Notes under the pieces: model-generated
The model's database searches: none
Seen by the model: the letters and a program-made list of their open reading frames with translations, nothing else
What the model was told of the DNA's origin: nothing
Shown here: in pieces, positions 25,001-34,500 of the stretch
Layout of the letters: each line of letters opens with the position of its first letter
Numbering within the stretch: the stretch's first letter is position 1
Translations under genes and position numbers: made by a program
NCBI GenBank assembly: GCA_012934845.2
Contig: WNNJ02003401.1
Span: forward strand, 124,001 to 188,000
Direction: 5' to 3'
DNA from: Pomphorhynchus laevis
Lineage: Eukaryota; Acanthocephala; Palaeacanthocephala; Echinorhynchida; Pomphorhynchidae
DNA: 64,000 bases

Positions 25001-25491
25001 TATTGTGAATTATTATGAATTCAAATTTATTTTGAATTTATTATGAATTACAAATTCAATATTAAATTCAAATATAAATAATATAAAAATTATGACGAAT
25101 AATAATTTCAAATATGAAAATGAAAGTGTATGACACAAAATACCAGAAAAATAATTATTGCATTAATTAATATTGTATATTGTATACAATATTGTATATT
25201 GTATATAGTAATATTGTATTAATTTTGTGGAAAAGTGACTGTAATTAGTATTATCAGTATTATATTTTAAACTTTTTTGAAAGCTTTTGATTTTAGGAAG
25301 TCGTTGGACATATCGTCAAATGCGCAACTGTGCAGCAAACCCATCGGCTATTTAAATTTATTGCTGAAAATCTACCAAAATCTACGAATTTATCAAAGAT
25401 AATAGAAGAAGCTGAAAGCATTTTTAACCTTGCAATAACTGATTTTAAAAATATAACAACGTTGTCGGAAACATTTACAGATAAAAAATAA
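4010..25491 (+). CDS. FANCI: Fanconi anaemia group I protein (FANCI) homologue, 19 exons
   Basis: FANCI pairs with FANCD2 at stalled replication forks in interstrand cross-link repair. Exons read: 4010-4083, 4129-4350, 4400-4574, 6366-6448, 6497-6575, 6629-6675, 6702-6814, 7706-7741, 7779-7950, 8099-8135, 11361-11444, 11545-11726, 15002-15037, 15091-15213, 15607-15813, 15865-15999, 19580-19756, 23246-23398, 25297-25491. All junction phases agree, giving about 775 residues. By memory alignment with human FANCI, LQRIFLSG matches the N-terminal LLRAIFKG; MLISAFFDIFGNRS matches MLYEGFYDVLRRNS; MWKSKVFEIAQ and IKLLFAYCFDEESYK match the SWTSKICKE/LLFSLHVSYKS region; NIAALRTQ matches FAIVNLRTA. The first coding exon lies upstream, unseen. 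The protein is much shorter than human FANCI (1328 residues); the monoubiquitination-site region and the last 100 or so residues are not visible. The exon edges at 6629 and 6675 are the least sure. AATAAA overlaps the stop codon. Confidence 0.72.
4660..4990 (-). repeat. repeat fragment with two GATGAG...CGAAA motifs
   Basis: In the FANCI intron 4575-6365. On the minus strand two related segments follow each other (about 4786-4826 and 4740-4785): CTGTAGAGATGAGTAGAC ... ATCGAAAGC, then CTGTAGTGATGAGTATAC ... GTCGAAACGGCC. The segment is more GC-rich than its surroundings and non-coding. It looks like the tail of a dispersed element. The rest of this intron, 4990-6360, is AT-rich with no gene that I can see; a minus-strand reading frame at 5017-5223 has no recognisable product. 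Confidence 0.4.
7105..7665. repeat. tandem repeat, four units of 130-142 bp
   Basis: Units start TATAACTGAGTGA at about 7105, 7247, 7389 and 7519, each followed by ACGGAAGAATCAAAGCAAGC and an AT-rich stretch. It lies in the FANCI intron between exons ending 6814 and starting 7706 and ends some 40 bp before the acceptor. No coding or terminal structure is visible. Confidence 0.85.
8159..8494 (-). other. unrecognised open frame in FANCI intron
   Basis: A 111-codon open frame lies antisense to FANCI in the 3.2-kb intron after 8135. I do not recognise it. It contains a 45-bp direct duplication (starting about 8309 and 8354) encoding RQFTSAVINTPYSFQ and RQLTSAVINIPYALN. There is no signal peptide or known motif. 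It could be part of the LINE insertion next to it at 8541 or chance. No function is proposed. Confidence 0.15.
8541..9545 (-). mobile_element. L2-like LINE, 5'-truncated (RT C-terminal half)
   Basis: Minus-strand remnant of a non-LTR retrotransposon. From right to left it reads the reverse transcriptase box GVPQGSVL (near 9530), then the catalytic box as NADDILLYSH (family YADD; the Tyr is replaced), then a long frame of 278 codons covering the thumb and C-terminal region. It ends with IAAPLLWNSLPDHLRSS and a 3' UTR hairpin at 8550-8566. A TGA lies between the two RT boxes, so it is dead. The same family gives the copy at 48709-51820 and the tail at 43930-44160. The oligo-T at 8532-8540 is its poly(A)-like tail read from the other strand. 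Confidence 0.85.
8550..8566 (-). ncRNA. LINE 3' hairpin, copy a
   Basis: Seven-base-pair hairpin GCACACA/TGTGTGC with loop GTC, followed on the sense (minus) strand by CATTTGCCAC and the A-rich end. It is equivalent to the hairpins at 44116-44132 and 51745-51760, which have different but still complementary arms. Confidence 0.65.
10610..10800. repeat. short duplicated block (GTTGATGGAAATTTTATG)
   Basis: Phrases such as CAGTAGAACCCGCTTTCG, TTGATGGAAATTTTAT and GCCCCAGCGG recur two or three times within 190 bp in the FANCI intron 8136-11360. The block is non-coding. The flanking sequence 9550-10600 and 10800-11350 shows nothing beyond AT-rich intron. Confidence 0.5.
11860..12230. repeat. GC-richer non-coding island in intron, probable old insertion
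   Basis: About 370 bp with clearly higher GC than the surrounding intron (11727-15001), without an open frame that I recognise. It contains ACCCGAAACGACTAATGGGT. It is probably an old repeat. The remaining intron, 12230-13990 and 14400-15000, is AT-rich with no gene seen. Confidence 0.3.
13994..14255. repeat. two F1 copies head to head (snap-back)
   Basis: The left arm (about 13994-14137) is a partial copy of the 304-bp F1 unit in the same orientation as at 2725. The right arm (about 14139-14255) is the inverted counterpart. The arms meet inside the segment GCATCCAG..CCTCCTCTGC. They are not identical: the left core reads TTGATGA and the right CTGATGA. They may therefore be two insertions or an old fold-back that has diverged. 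Confidence 0.75.
14182..14217 (+). ncRNA. hammerhead-like ribozyme core, best F1 copy
   Basis: This copy has the full core: CTGATGA, stem II arms GTCAT and ATGAC with loop TGTG (five perfect pairs), GAAA, then C-GGCATT-CGTC. A minimal stem III of ACG with CGU would place the cleavage triplet GUC at 14215-14217. The flanks that should form stem I (…TCTGGCA before, ATTCTTTCGC after) pair poorly. It is either a degenerate ribozyme or a variant whose stem I needs the neighbouring unit. Confidence 0.5.
16050..17310 (-). mobile_element. Penelope-like element, reverse transcriptase remnant
   Basis: Minus strand, inside the FANCI intron 16000-19579. Reading right to left there are RRPIVSCIGTAMEHLSKYID (finger region), VTSDVQNLYDNI (first catalytic Asp region), then NGIAMRTPCAPTVAIMYM and HCYCRNIDDIFS (catalytic region, family RYIDDIF). 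The order and wording match Penelope-like reverse transcriptases rather than LINE or LTR enzymes. It is broken by several interruptions. No GIY-YIG part is visible at this copy. Confidence 0.75.
17580..18340 (-). repeat. 395-bp tandem repeat, about 1.9 units (family F2, tRNA-like)
   Basis: Minus-strand units repeat with a period of 395 bp (the phrase GATCCGCTAGCC at about 17808 and again near 18203). Each has a tRNA-like section with an A-box-like AGCCTAGTGG. A B-box-like GAGTTTGAATCC is visible in one unit. Then come GGGTC-GAAAC, a hairpin holding CTGATGA in its loop, and a 3' part ending AAAACATTCATTGCAAGTGG. The same unit, with the same 395-bp period, is at 23776-24240. Fragments are at 51930-52110 and probably 58264-58380. 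Confidence 0.75.
17968..18022 (-). ncRNA. F2 hairpin/pseudoknot with CTGATGA and GAAAC boxes
   Basis: On the minus strand: GGGTC-GAAAC at 18022-18013, hairpin arms GTATGGG (18001-17995) and CCCATAC (17974-17968), and in the loop CTGATGA directly followed by GACCC. GACCC is complementary to the upstream GGGTC, giving either a pseudoknot or a hammerhead stem II with a permuted (type II) order. The corresponding arms in the copy at 23992-24025 are GTCTGGGT and ACCCAGAC, so the pairing is kept while the bases change. Confidence 0.55.
18340..18930. other. AT-rich palindromic sequence, no gene
   Basis: Two stretches (18340-18470 and 18830-18925) consist almost entirely of TATA-type dyads; between them is ordinary AT-rich intron with no open frame of note. 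The rest of the FANCI intron, 18930-19579, is likewise empty apart from short inverted A/T tracts near 19280-19340. Confidence 0.5.
19757..20760. other. intron sequence without recognisable feature
   Basis: Very AT-rich FANCI intron sequence with many short dyads of ATTAATTATAAT type; no reading frame, no repeat family recognised. Confidence 0.5.
20765..22600 (+). mobile_element. Penelope-like element with inverted terminal repeats, decayed
   Basis: Arms at about 20831-21060 and 22330-22560 are inverted copies of each other over about 230 bp (shared phrases: GAGCTGGATC/GATCCAGCTC, ATATAAGCATGT, GTGTCAAAAATTCAAA). Between them, on the plus strand, 21600-21900 reads a GIY-YIG endonuclease: DGVVYKISCLECDKIYV followed by NHYRL and a His-rich stretch. 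This is the nuclease fused to the reverse transcriptase in Penelope-like elements. An upstream frame at 21244-21483 may be part of the same protein. The RT domain itself is not visible, so this is an internally deleted, broken copy. Both arms hold a hammerhead-like motif. Confidence 0.75.
20872..20899 (-). ncRNA. hammerhead-like motif in left PLE arm
   Basis: Minus strand: CTGAAGA, an extra T, six-base-pair stem GCTAAC/GTTAGC with loop AGAA, then GAAAT. CUGANGA and GAAA are the hammerhead boxes, and position 7 is free to vary. Such motifs are known in the terminal repeats of Penelope-like elements. The opposite arm (22488-22516) has CTAAAGA and one stem mismatch. Confidence 0.55.
22945..23045 (+). 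other. possible extra FANCI exon
   Basis: Between FANCI exons 19580-19756 and 23246-23398 there is a 31-codon open stretch reading ICVNIKKCLEDDDKLSLLEK and ending at a donor-like ATT|gtaatt. It looks protein-coding and the end phase would fit the next exon. No AG acceptor with the right phase precedes it, and it is not needed to join the flanking exons. It may be a lineage-specific exon or a remnant. Confidence 0.2.
23776..24240 (+). repeat. 395-bp tandem unit, about 1.2 units (family F2)
   Basis: Plus strand. GGCTAGCGGATCACACAAAT recurs in near-identical form 395 bp later, bracketing one full unit. It has an A-box-like AGCCTAGTGGG at 23883-23893, a B-box-like GAGTTCGAATTC at 23924-23935, and GGGTCGAAAC at 23971-23980. 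The hairpin GTCTGGGT (23992-23999) / ACCCAGAC (24018-24025) carries CTGATGA (24006-24012) in its loop. The A-to-B spacing of about 30 bp is within the range of RNA polymerase III internal promoters. Confidence 0.75.
24240..25290. other. intron sequence with short duplicated blocks, no gene
   Basis: In the FANCI intron 23399-25296. From about 23640 to 24600 the phrase ATCTAACGATTATAAACATAAAAAGAATCTTTATTTATAAAAT-like (shown only in part elsewhere) recurs five or six times at 70-110 bp spacing, interrupted by the F2 unit. From 24600 on the sequence is AT-rich without repeats or frames. Confidence 0.4.
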
Positions 25492-25492
25492 A
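25487..25492 (+). promoter_or_regulatory. poly(A) signal AATAAA overlapping FANCI stop
   Basis: The hexamer AATAAA includes the TAA stop codon of FANCI. It is the only canonical signal on the plus strand before the AP-1 mu stop codon, so the FANCI 3' UTR is probably very short. The opposite-strand AATAAA nearest the AP-1 mu stop is at 25357-25362 (inside the last FANCI exon). Confidence 0.4.
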
Positions 25493-25532
25493 GACAAAAA
25501 TATTTGAGAAATAACGGTTAACAAATAATTTG

Positions 25533-28500
25533 TTATGTTGTACGTATCTGGTAGTCACCTTGTTGAGTTATATACCTGACCCATGGTAATGCCTGATATC
25601 CGCTTCTATCCACGATTTTTAAATATCTAACCTATTATTAACAAAAAACTGTCAATTTCATATTTGCAAATAAGAAGCAATTTTTCAATACAAAACAAGT
25701 TATTCAAAATAGCTTACCTGGATTCCGGACACAGAATAGTATGGGATTTCAAATTTCACTGTAATCGGGGCTTTGCTGTACGTGTAATCGTCTGACTGAA
25801 CTGTTGGCAATTTAAACTGCGCTCGCATGAGATATTCCTTCCCACCCTAAATTCAGAATTAAAGTATATGTTTCATTCTGAAAGGAAAATGAAGTTTACT
25901 TAAAACAAAGTCAATTAATGACTTAATAGTCAATTGTGATGCAGTAAATAATGAGTGAGAGCACAGCGTTGTTAAATATTAATTAAAAAATTGAAATATA
26001 AATGAAAATAATCAGTATCGTGACTGTTAATTAATTGATAATTGACTCTTAACTATTGATAATTCACGAAATATCGGTAATTTTTAAAAAGTAGATTTCA
26101 AATTTTAAAATTTAATTTTTTATTAGAAGATCGAAAACTTTATTTCACTGATAAATTTATTTCATTCATTTTTTTAATTCTAGCTCTTTAACTTCTTTTT
26201 TTCTCATTATTGTACCAAATAAAATAAGAAAAATGTAAATTCAAAAACGTGCAATATTTAATTTAATTTATTAATTAAATGAATTTATAATAAATTTATT
26301 AATAAATTAATTAATTAATTAATTACTGATTATGTGATAATAGATGATAAAATATCGAAATTTCGTGAATGTTTTGAATAAAACTATTATCACTTATTTT
26401 TTTCGTTCCTATAAATTCAATGAATTCAACGAAAAATTTAATATATTTTCAATAAATTATAAATAGTTGATAATGATCCATAATTGATACAGAATAATTC
26501 GAGCTGGATCAAAATAAAGGGAAATCTTTTATTTAATATTTTGCTTGTTGGCATCTTCAGAAAATTACAATTGAAAATTACATCTTCAGAAAATTACAAT
26601 AAGGTTAGCGAAATATCAATAAAAAAGTTCCTCTTTTATTTGATCTAGCTAAAATAATTCTTTATTAATATTAAAATAATCTATTAGCTTTTTAATTTCT
26701 TCTCTATATTTTAACAAAAATATAGATACATCTATATTTTATAAATATAGATAATAAGTAATTGTTATAAGATTTTATATAATTATATTAAGTTAAAATT
26801 AAAAAAATACAATTTTAAATAAATTTCAATTTTTATGAATTGAATAATAAATACTATAAGATATTACTATAAAATATTCTAAGTACATAAAGTGAAATTA
26901 TAATTTTATAATTTAATATTTAATTTTGATTTCACTGTAAAATGATTAGCTAAATTCAGCCAAATTATTAAAAAATTTGATATAGAATTCTCATAAAATT
27001 ATTTAATTACTTAAATTTTGTAATATTTTGAAATATTAAAAATTTATTATTAGTAATATTTATATTTTTCTATTATAAATAATTTTATTTTTAATATTAA
27101 ACGGCTTTAAAGGGTAAATTTCTTTAAATTTTAAAAAATTAACTCGGTCAAATATGCGATCCAAGTTATAATTACGGAAAAGTATAAATGTTGCAGTCTC
27201 GTTAAATGATCAAATTTTTAAAAGTTTAAAAATCAACAACTTACAAACGTATCTATTTACACAAAAATTTAACATTTTGAAAGTTTAATAGTATTCGCAA
27301 AAGTACATAAAGGAGCCCCTCGTTATTTTAAGATTTTATGCATTTTATTCTCAATATTTAACAAATTTCTATATTTTATGGCATTAATTTGAACAATTCA
27401 GATCAGATACTGTGTCTATGTATTTTATACTATATATAAATCAAAAATAATAAATTATATTATAATAAATAATAAATATAATAAATAACTGTAATAAAAT
27501 AATTATATAATAAATAATTATATAATTGATATTCATATCAAGTTAAAATATAAAACTGAAATTTAAAATAAAAGACAGTTTTTATGAATTGACTAATAAA
27601 TAACAGACGTTTTATAAGAATAAAGAATTAGATGTCATCAGAAGAAACTATTATGCTATCAGGGTTCGACCCCTATTTCTCGGGCCAACATATCAGCGAG
27701 ACAAACACGTGCAATGACGTATTTCCTCTGATGAAATTTGATTATTTAGTATCTAATTCTAATACAAAGTATGTTATTTGTTATCCATCCATAAAAATAT
27801 ATGATACTATATTACGTTTACTTATTTATCTTATTATTATATAATTTATATCAAGTTAAAATAAAAATTTATAATTTAAAATAAAAGTCAATTTTTATGA
27901 AATGACTAATAAATAACAGACGACGTGTCATCAGATGGAACTGCCATGTTATAAGGTTTCGGCATCTTTTCCTCGACCCAGTCTAGATGCCTTTTCTACT
28001 ATTTATAACATTCTTATATAAATAATTCTTAAATATAAATACATCTGCTTACGCTAACGTAATAACATCTTCAAAAAATCTTATTTTTTATATAATTTTT
28101 AATATATTTTTAACATAAGTTTTCGTTATCACATCACTAAAATATATCGTTGTTACGTAAATGTCTAAACAAATTAATTTTAAACGTTTAAATAATTATG
28201 AAGATAATTTTTCGCAATTTCCTTTTTGCTTTATTATAAATGTCATATTTTCGCACGTCAAACATCGCTTGAACTTTCTTAAAATGTTCGATCAGCAATG
28301 TCGATCTTCTACCGCGAAAGTAAAAGATTTAAAATTATTATGATTAATTAATTCTAAAATTTGAAAAATCAATATTCCACAATTTATTTCGTCAAATGAA
28401 AATAAAATGTAATTTGAAACATAGTTCAATTTTTCATTTATAAAAAGGCGACCTAAATATTTAGTTTTTGTCCCTAACATTATATTTGTACACGCAATCT

Positions 28501-31500
28501 TTGATTTATATAATAGCATATTTGCAAGCAATCTTTGATTTCGATAAAATACTTTTTGATAGGTTATTTAATATACTCATTTTTGATCTTTCGTAAATGC
28601 TGGATACATATCTTATTATATCTTCTATTTTATTAGATTTATATCTTAAATTTCGTACACAGCATTTACTTTTATAAAAATTTAATTAAGCTAATGATAG
28701 CGTGGTAGGGCAGCAGTAATAAGATATTTGCGAGGAACATTGGAATTCAATGATAAATTGTTGAGCATAGATCGAACTTATAGATAGCAATATTTACATT
28801 TTATTCTGTAATCGAAGTTTCGATCAAAATTACGTTTGAGCAAATTGCGCAATTTATGTATCTTTTTATTATGAAATTACAATTGCATCTCTGATAAACT
28901 AAATTGACAAATAGCACAATTTATATGAATTGTGCAATTAATAGTACATACTTTTTAACATTAATATATAATAATTATATTGTAATTTCTATATTATACG
29001 TTTTTCTTAATGGATTATCCGAACGCCTTACACGATAAAGTTTCTTTATAAAGAAGATATCTATTTTATAAAGAAGATATCTATTTTATAAAGAAGATAT
29101 ATCCTTATACGGTAAAGCTCCTGTTAAGTTTTTTGTCTGTCATCTTCTTAGCAAAATGTCGCTCCTGATAACTTAAACATTTTTGTGAAAGTAACGAGCT
29201 TATAGTAAAAAAGTTAAGTCGAAGGTTTTCAAGTACAGGAAACTCGCTCAAAATGATGTTCTTACTAGATATAACAATCATCTTGAGTTTTGCAACTCTA
29301 ATTTCTTATTAGGAATCTTACTATTGTAAGATTTTTGATAAATAAAATATTATTAATTTTTATATATTTAAATAAATAGAGGGTTTGTCCATGAAAACTC
29401 CCCCAGCATACCAGCTGCGGAGTGAACTAAACACGGACAACTCCCGGTGATAGTCACATACGACAGACCGATCAGGAGGATACTAACAAAAGTCGCTATC
29501 AATGGTAAAATCCTTCAATTTTCGAGTGATAAATGTGAACATTCTTCAGAGATACGGAGTCGCCCCTATCGTACGAAAAATGCAGTGCGACAAACTCCGA
29601 TGGTAGGTCACGTTTTAAGAGCTGAAAACTGATCCCCTGTAAAGACTGCTTTGGAGCATGAAATCGGAGGCAAGCGCCCGGAATGTCGACTAAAACGACT
29701 ATTGCTGGATGGCCTACGCACAGATCTCAAAACTTCCGGAATTCATCATAACCAGGTTTCAAATAGGGCGAAATGAGGACCAAATCCTACATACCATTAC
29801 CCTGGCACAAAGCGGGGTAAATGCTAATGAAAAATATGAAATATTTAAATAAAATATTAATTTTGTAATACAACATTTTATCAACATTTTATAATATTCA
29901 TAAATATTAATTTTACTTTCAATTATTAAGTTGATAATATTATCAACATTATTGATTATTAAGCATTAATATTTATCTAAAGATTAATTTTATATAAATT
30001 AATATTATATATAAATCATATTAACAACAAATTTTATAATCAAGTGTTATAATCGATATGCTTAATAGATTAAATTTTAAAGCAGTTTCGTATAGTTTTT
30101 GAATTTTACTCACGAATATCATTGGTTCAAATTAAGTTTACAAGTTTAAAAACACTCGTTATGATTTTTCTAAAACGTACAAAGTAACAAGTATCTAATT
30201 TGGTAATTGATCAAAACAATAAAATTATTTATCTACTTTTGTAAATTATGTATTTTAAAAACTATAATTATTAAAAAGAAGTTAAATTCTAAATTTGATT
30301 TACTCGCATATGTGATTGTCCTAGAATATTTTTATATTGTAATAATGAAAACTATATGAACTCATTAAGGAAGCTTACAGGCATTGACTTGATTGTCCAA
30401 ACCATCGCATTAATTTCAGGAGTATATTTAACAAAACCAGACGTGGACTTAAATTTACCCGTGTCTACATCAGGTGGAACCTTTATAATAATCTCAACGT
30501 TGTTAGCTGTAGATCCTCTTTTAAATTGGCTTTTTGCTTTAATCATAAACTCGATTTTGCTCCCAGCATGATAATCAATCGATGATTCAATCCAAATAAG
30601 CGGCTTTACCTAAAATTAACACAAATTAGTTTTTAAATGGGAAATATGTTTTTATCGATAAATATTTAATGAATATCACGGCATTCATCATGAGACGACA
30701 CAATATTATCACTATTGATATACTTCGTTGAAAAGACTAATTACGCTAGTGATATAATAAACAGCTCAAAACATAAATTTACATAAAGTGGATGCATATT
30801 AAGTAAATTACAATTAAATCATCTGATAAAAAAGTATCAAATTCACAAAGTTATTTAAATCTAAGCAATGATCATTTAATTAACACCTAAAACTATCATA
30901 CGTGAGTATTTAACCGGTAGTACATCAATTCAAATAAGCCATCGGGTGGAATGAATGCGATAGTCCTATCGTTTTCAAAACGCGACAGGCGTACACATTG
31001 GTGGAACTTTACATCTTCCAAATCAACAGTCTTGCTTGATGACCCTAAAAACTTGAATCTTTTAAATTAAATGTTTAAATGATGTTGAATAAACAAAGTT
31101 ATTCTAAGTGGATAAATACCTAACGGTAGAAAATAGAAAGACTTTTTGCTAAATTAAAACTATCGAATTATGGTGATAGCCAGAAATATCTTTGACAGTC
31201 GCGTAAATAATTAAAATGTAAATATAAATGTTTTCGGTTTTTGGTGTCAAAAATATTCTTAAAAGTTTGTTAGAAATCTAAACATTTTAATCGCTGTATG
31301 GCCCTGATAACTTTCTTTTCAATTTTATAAAAAAAACAAAGAAAATCTAGAAAATTAAAGTTATTTTATTTAAATGGGATTAAAAAAATTAAACAATATA
31401 TAAGATTAATATTAATAATATTAATTAATATTTATTAATAATCTCTACTTTCTGGTTAAGAAGATTAGTTGCTTTATTAAGTATCTATTTATATAATTTG

Positions 31501-34500
31501 ATATATCACTGATATTAAATCTAAATGTTAAATTAAAAGTTAAATTAAATCTGTCATAGATCCATTATAATTATTATATATGTTCATTAATTAATATTAT
31601 ATTTAATCTTATAAAAATTAGGCAAGTATTTAATTTACTGATCAAGCTAGCAAACTTTATCTTAATTAACTTACGTCCGGTATTTTCAAATAAAATTCTA
31701 TCGTTTAAACCAAGCCGTAATTCCGGCATCCCGCTGAGATAGGTCCGCATACGTAATGATCCAATTACTTCACTGAGTAGCACAGTACCGTCGGAACTAA
31801 CCTCCAAAATAAGAAGCAATTGTTAATAAACAATGTGAAAATGTAAAAATAAAATTATTAATAAATTATTAATTCTTCGAAATAAAATTAATAAAGTTTA
31901 TGCTTTTCACATACGGAGAATAATAAAGAGTTAAATGGTGAATCAAATGTTGTCCGAGTCATGTTGTCTGTGATTTTGTTGATGATTTTAACACTCGAAA
32001 TCGTAACTTTTGTGACAAACGTAAATTTTAAATAATTACAAAAGATAATGTGATATGGCACAACCTTCTATGACCACACAGTAATTAACATGGAGTACAA
32101 ATTAAATGTCTAGATAAATAGAACGCTTATTATATAAGAAATAAAAAAGGCTGCACGAACAGCCGAAATATTAAAATAAAATTCTCGGTTTGCCAAAAAT
32201 AAATATAAATACGTAATTAGCAAATATCGAAGATGCATATTTGCAACTTATCGTATATAAATGTTAATCAATTGCAAGTAAATTCATTTTTGGTTACAAT
32301 ACTTTGCCAGATAAATATATTAGCTTGACTTCAAGGTACATGTGAAGGAAAAAAAATGAAAATATGCGAATATTTTATGAGCTTGTATTTTTTATAATTC
32401 TGAACCGATTATTAGATGATATGTAATGTGTTATAATTATAGATCTTCAGGATAAACTCTTATGTTAGAAGCTATCAGCCCCTATTCCTCAACCCAACAT
32501 AGCAGCGAGTCTAAATACATGCCAATGACATGTATTTAGACTCGGACAGGACATCAATTTCCTGTTATCTAATTTGACTATCTAGAGTCATAAAAATGAC
32601 TAGCCATCCATAAAACATTTTCACATAAATTTTAAATTTTTTTCCATAAATTTTATAATTAATAATTTCAAAAATTTACTAATAATTTATATATTAGACA
32701 AGTATTTGCTTGTTTTTATTTTATGGATTCCTAGTTTAAATTAATAGTATTTTTATTTTTTAAACCAAAACATTAATGCTATTAAAAATTTAGTTTTCCT
32801 TTAAAAAAATCGGCAACCGATTGATCGCTTAGGCACTCGAGTATACAAGCGGCGTTGCCTCGCTGAACCGCTACGATTAATCACTGTCTGAGGAAATCCG
32901 TTGATCGAATTCCACCTGTGGTCTTGGGCATCATCTTTCCGATCTCTTCGATAAAATATGATTTGTTCTTGCCCAAGACACCCAAGGACTCAACAGCTAC
33001 TGGAACGAATGTATAAATCCTATAATTGATCTCGTTGTACTTTACTGTTTTCATTCTGCAAAAGTGGCTACTTCACCGGCCAAATGACTGCTTTATCCTC
33101 ATAACTCTCTGCTTAAGAGTATATGCAGGTAGCGTCCCAAATTAGTATTTTACCGTTCTTACAAGGAATCAAAGTTCCTTCATCCGGTTGCTTGCCATCG
33201 CTGCAACACAATCTGACCGGCTCTAATCGAGAAGGTATCCCCGCTGAAGACAAAGCCATCTGAATTATGTGGTTCAACTTGGAGTGTCAAGTGTGCTGGA
33301 ATTTGCTGCTTTGACAGTCAAGACCGTGCAAGCCGATGCGTTTCTCGTATTCCTGCATCCACATGTTCATTCCTCGCTGAATTTGATGCCGAGTTGTAGG
33401 GCTACGGTGGTTATGAAAGATACGTCGTCCAATATGGTGCCAACCGTCGAGATTGCAAGTGCCGTCAGGAAAGCTCCAGAGTCCTTGCCTACCGCTCTGA
33501 GCAGTCAAGCTCGACATTTAGCAGAATCGCCCTCTTAATTAAATTAATTATAATTTAAATTGTTTATAAAAATATTTTAATATATAACATTTTAATGAAA
33601 AAAATACACGCTAATGTTGTAATGAGCGAAATTAATTTTTGACCAATTTTTATTTAGTTTTATTTTTATAGTATCTTAGTTTAAAATATGTTCAAAAAAT
33701 TAAAAAAAAATCCAAAAGTTTTATATTATTTCAAATTTTTAATAATTGGAACAATATAATAAATAAACTATTACGAACAAGTTAATTCAAATTAAAATAA
33801 TTACATAATTAATTTATTCTTTATGGTTTCAATCATTTAGATTAAAGAAAATAATAGAATTATTTAAGATTATAAATAGCCATTTAGATAATAGCCTATT
33901 ATCTTTAGGTTCATTTTAAAACAAATTTCAAAGATGAAATTAATGCACAAACCAGCAGATTAATTGATTCTATAACGTCGAGAAATACTTCATTCTTTCT
34001 GTATTTAATTCCCTCACTTCTCCACGAAACTGCATTTGTAACCGTCGAAGGGGGCTTAACTATTTCCATTCGGTGGCTTTCTTGTAAAACATATTCTTGT
34101 AATATTTTGTGATCAGTTATTTGCGGATATCCAAAATCTAACATTTCATCAAGTAACTCGTATACCAAAACAAAATTGTCCCTTATACTCTCCTCCTCGA
34201 CTTCAGTAAAATAGTCAGTAAATACCTGTACAAAGCAATTTATATAAGAAATTATATTTTAAATAATTCAAATAAATTGAAATTAGATTAAAAAAAATCA
34301 AGAATTATAGCAGATACTTTTTTGTATTTTTTAATAAAAAAATATTTCTTGATAAATAAAAATACGTAAAACGGTTACCCGTTAGTAGGATCGAAAATAA
34401 TAATAATTTATATAATATCATAATTTATTAATTTGTAATAATTTATATAATTTTTTATATATTTGAATAAATTTTAAAAAGGACAAGCATATTAAAAATA

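Noticed and set aside
4010-25491. Assignment of the plus-strand solenoid gene to kinetochore protein ROD/KNTC1 or FANCD2
   Set aside because: Several separate blocks match FANCI in order along the protein, while I could not align more than isolated residues with KNTC1 or FANCD2.
30356-30571. Plus-strand 71-codon frame with a hydrophobic profile
   Set aside because: It is antisense to AP-1 mu exon 30609-30379.
33269-33538. Plus-strand 89-codon frame in the GC-rich island
   Set aside because: The minus strand carries recognisable retroelement blocks; the plus frame is their shadow.
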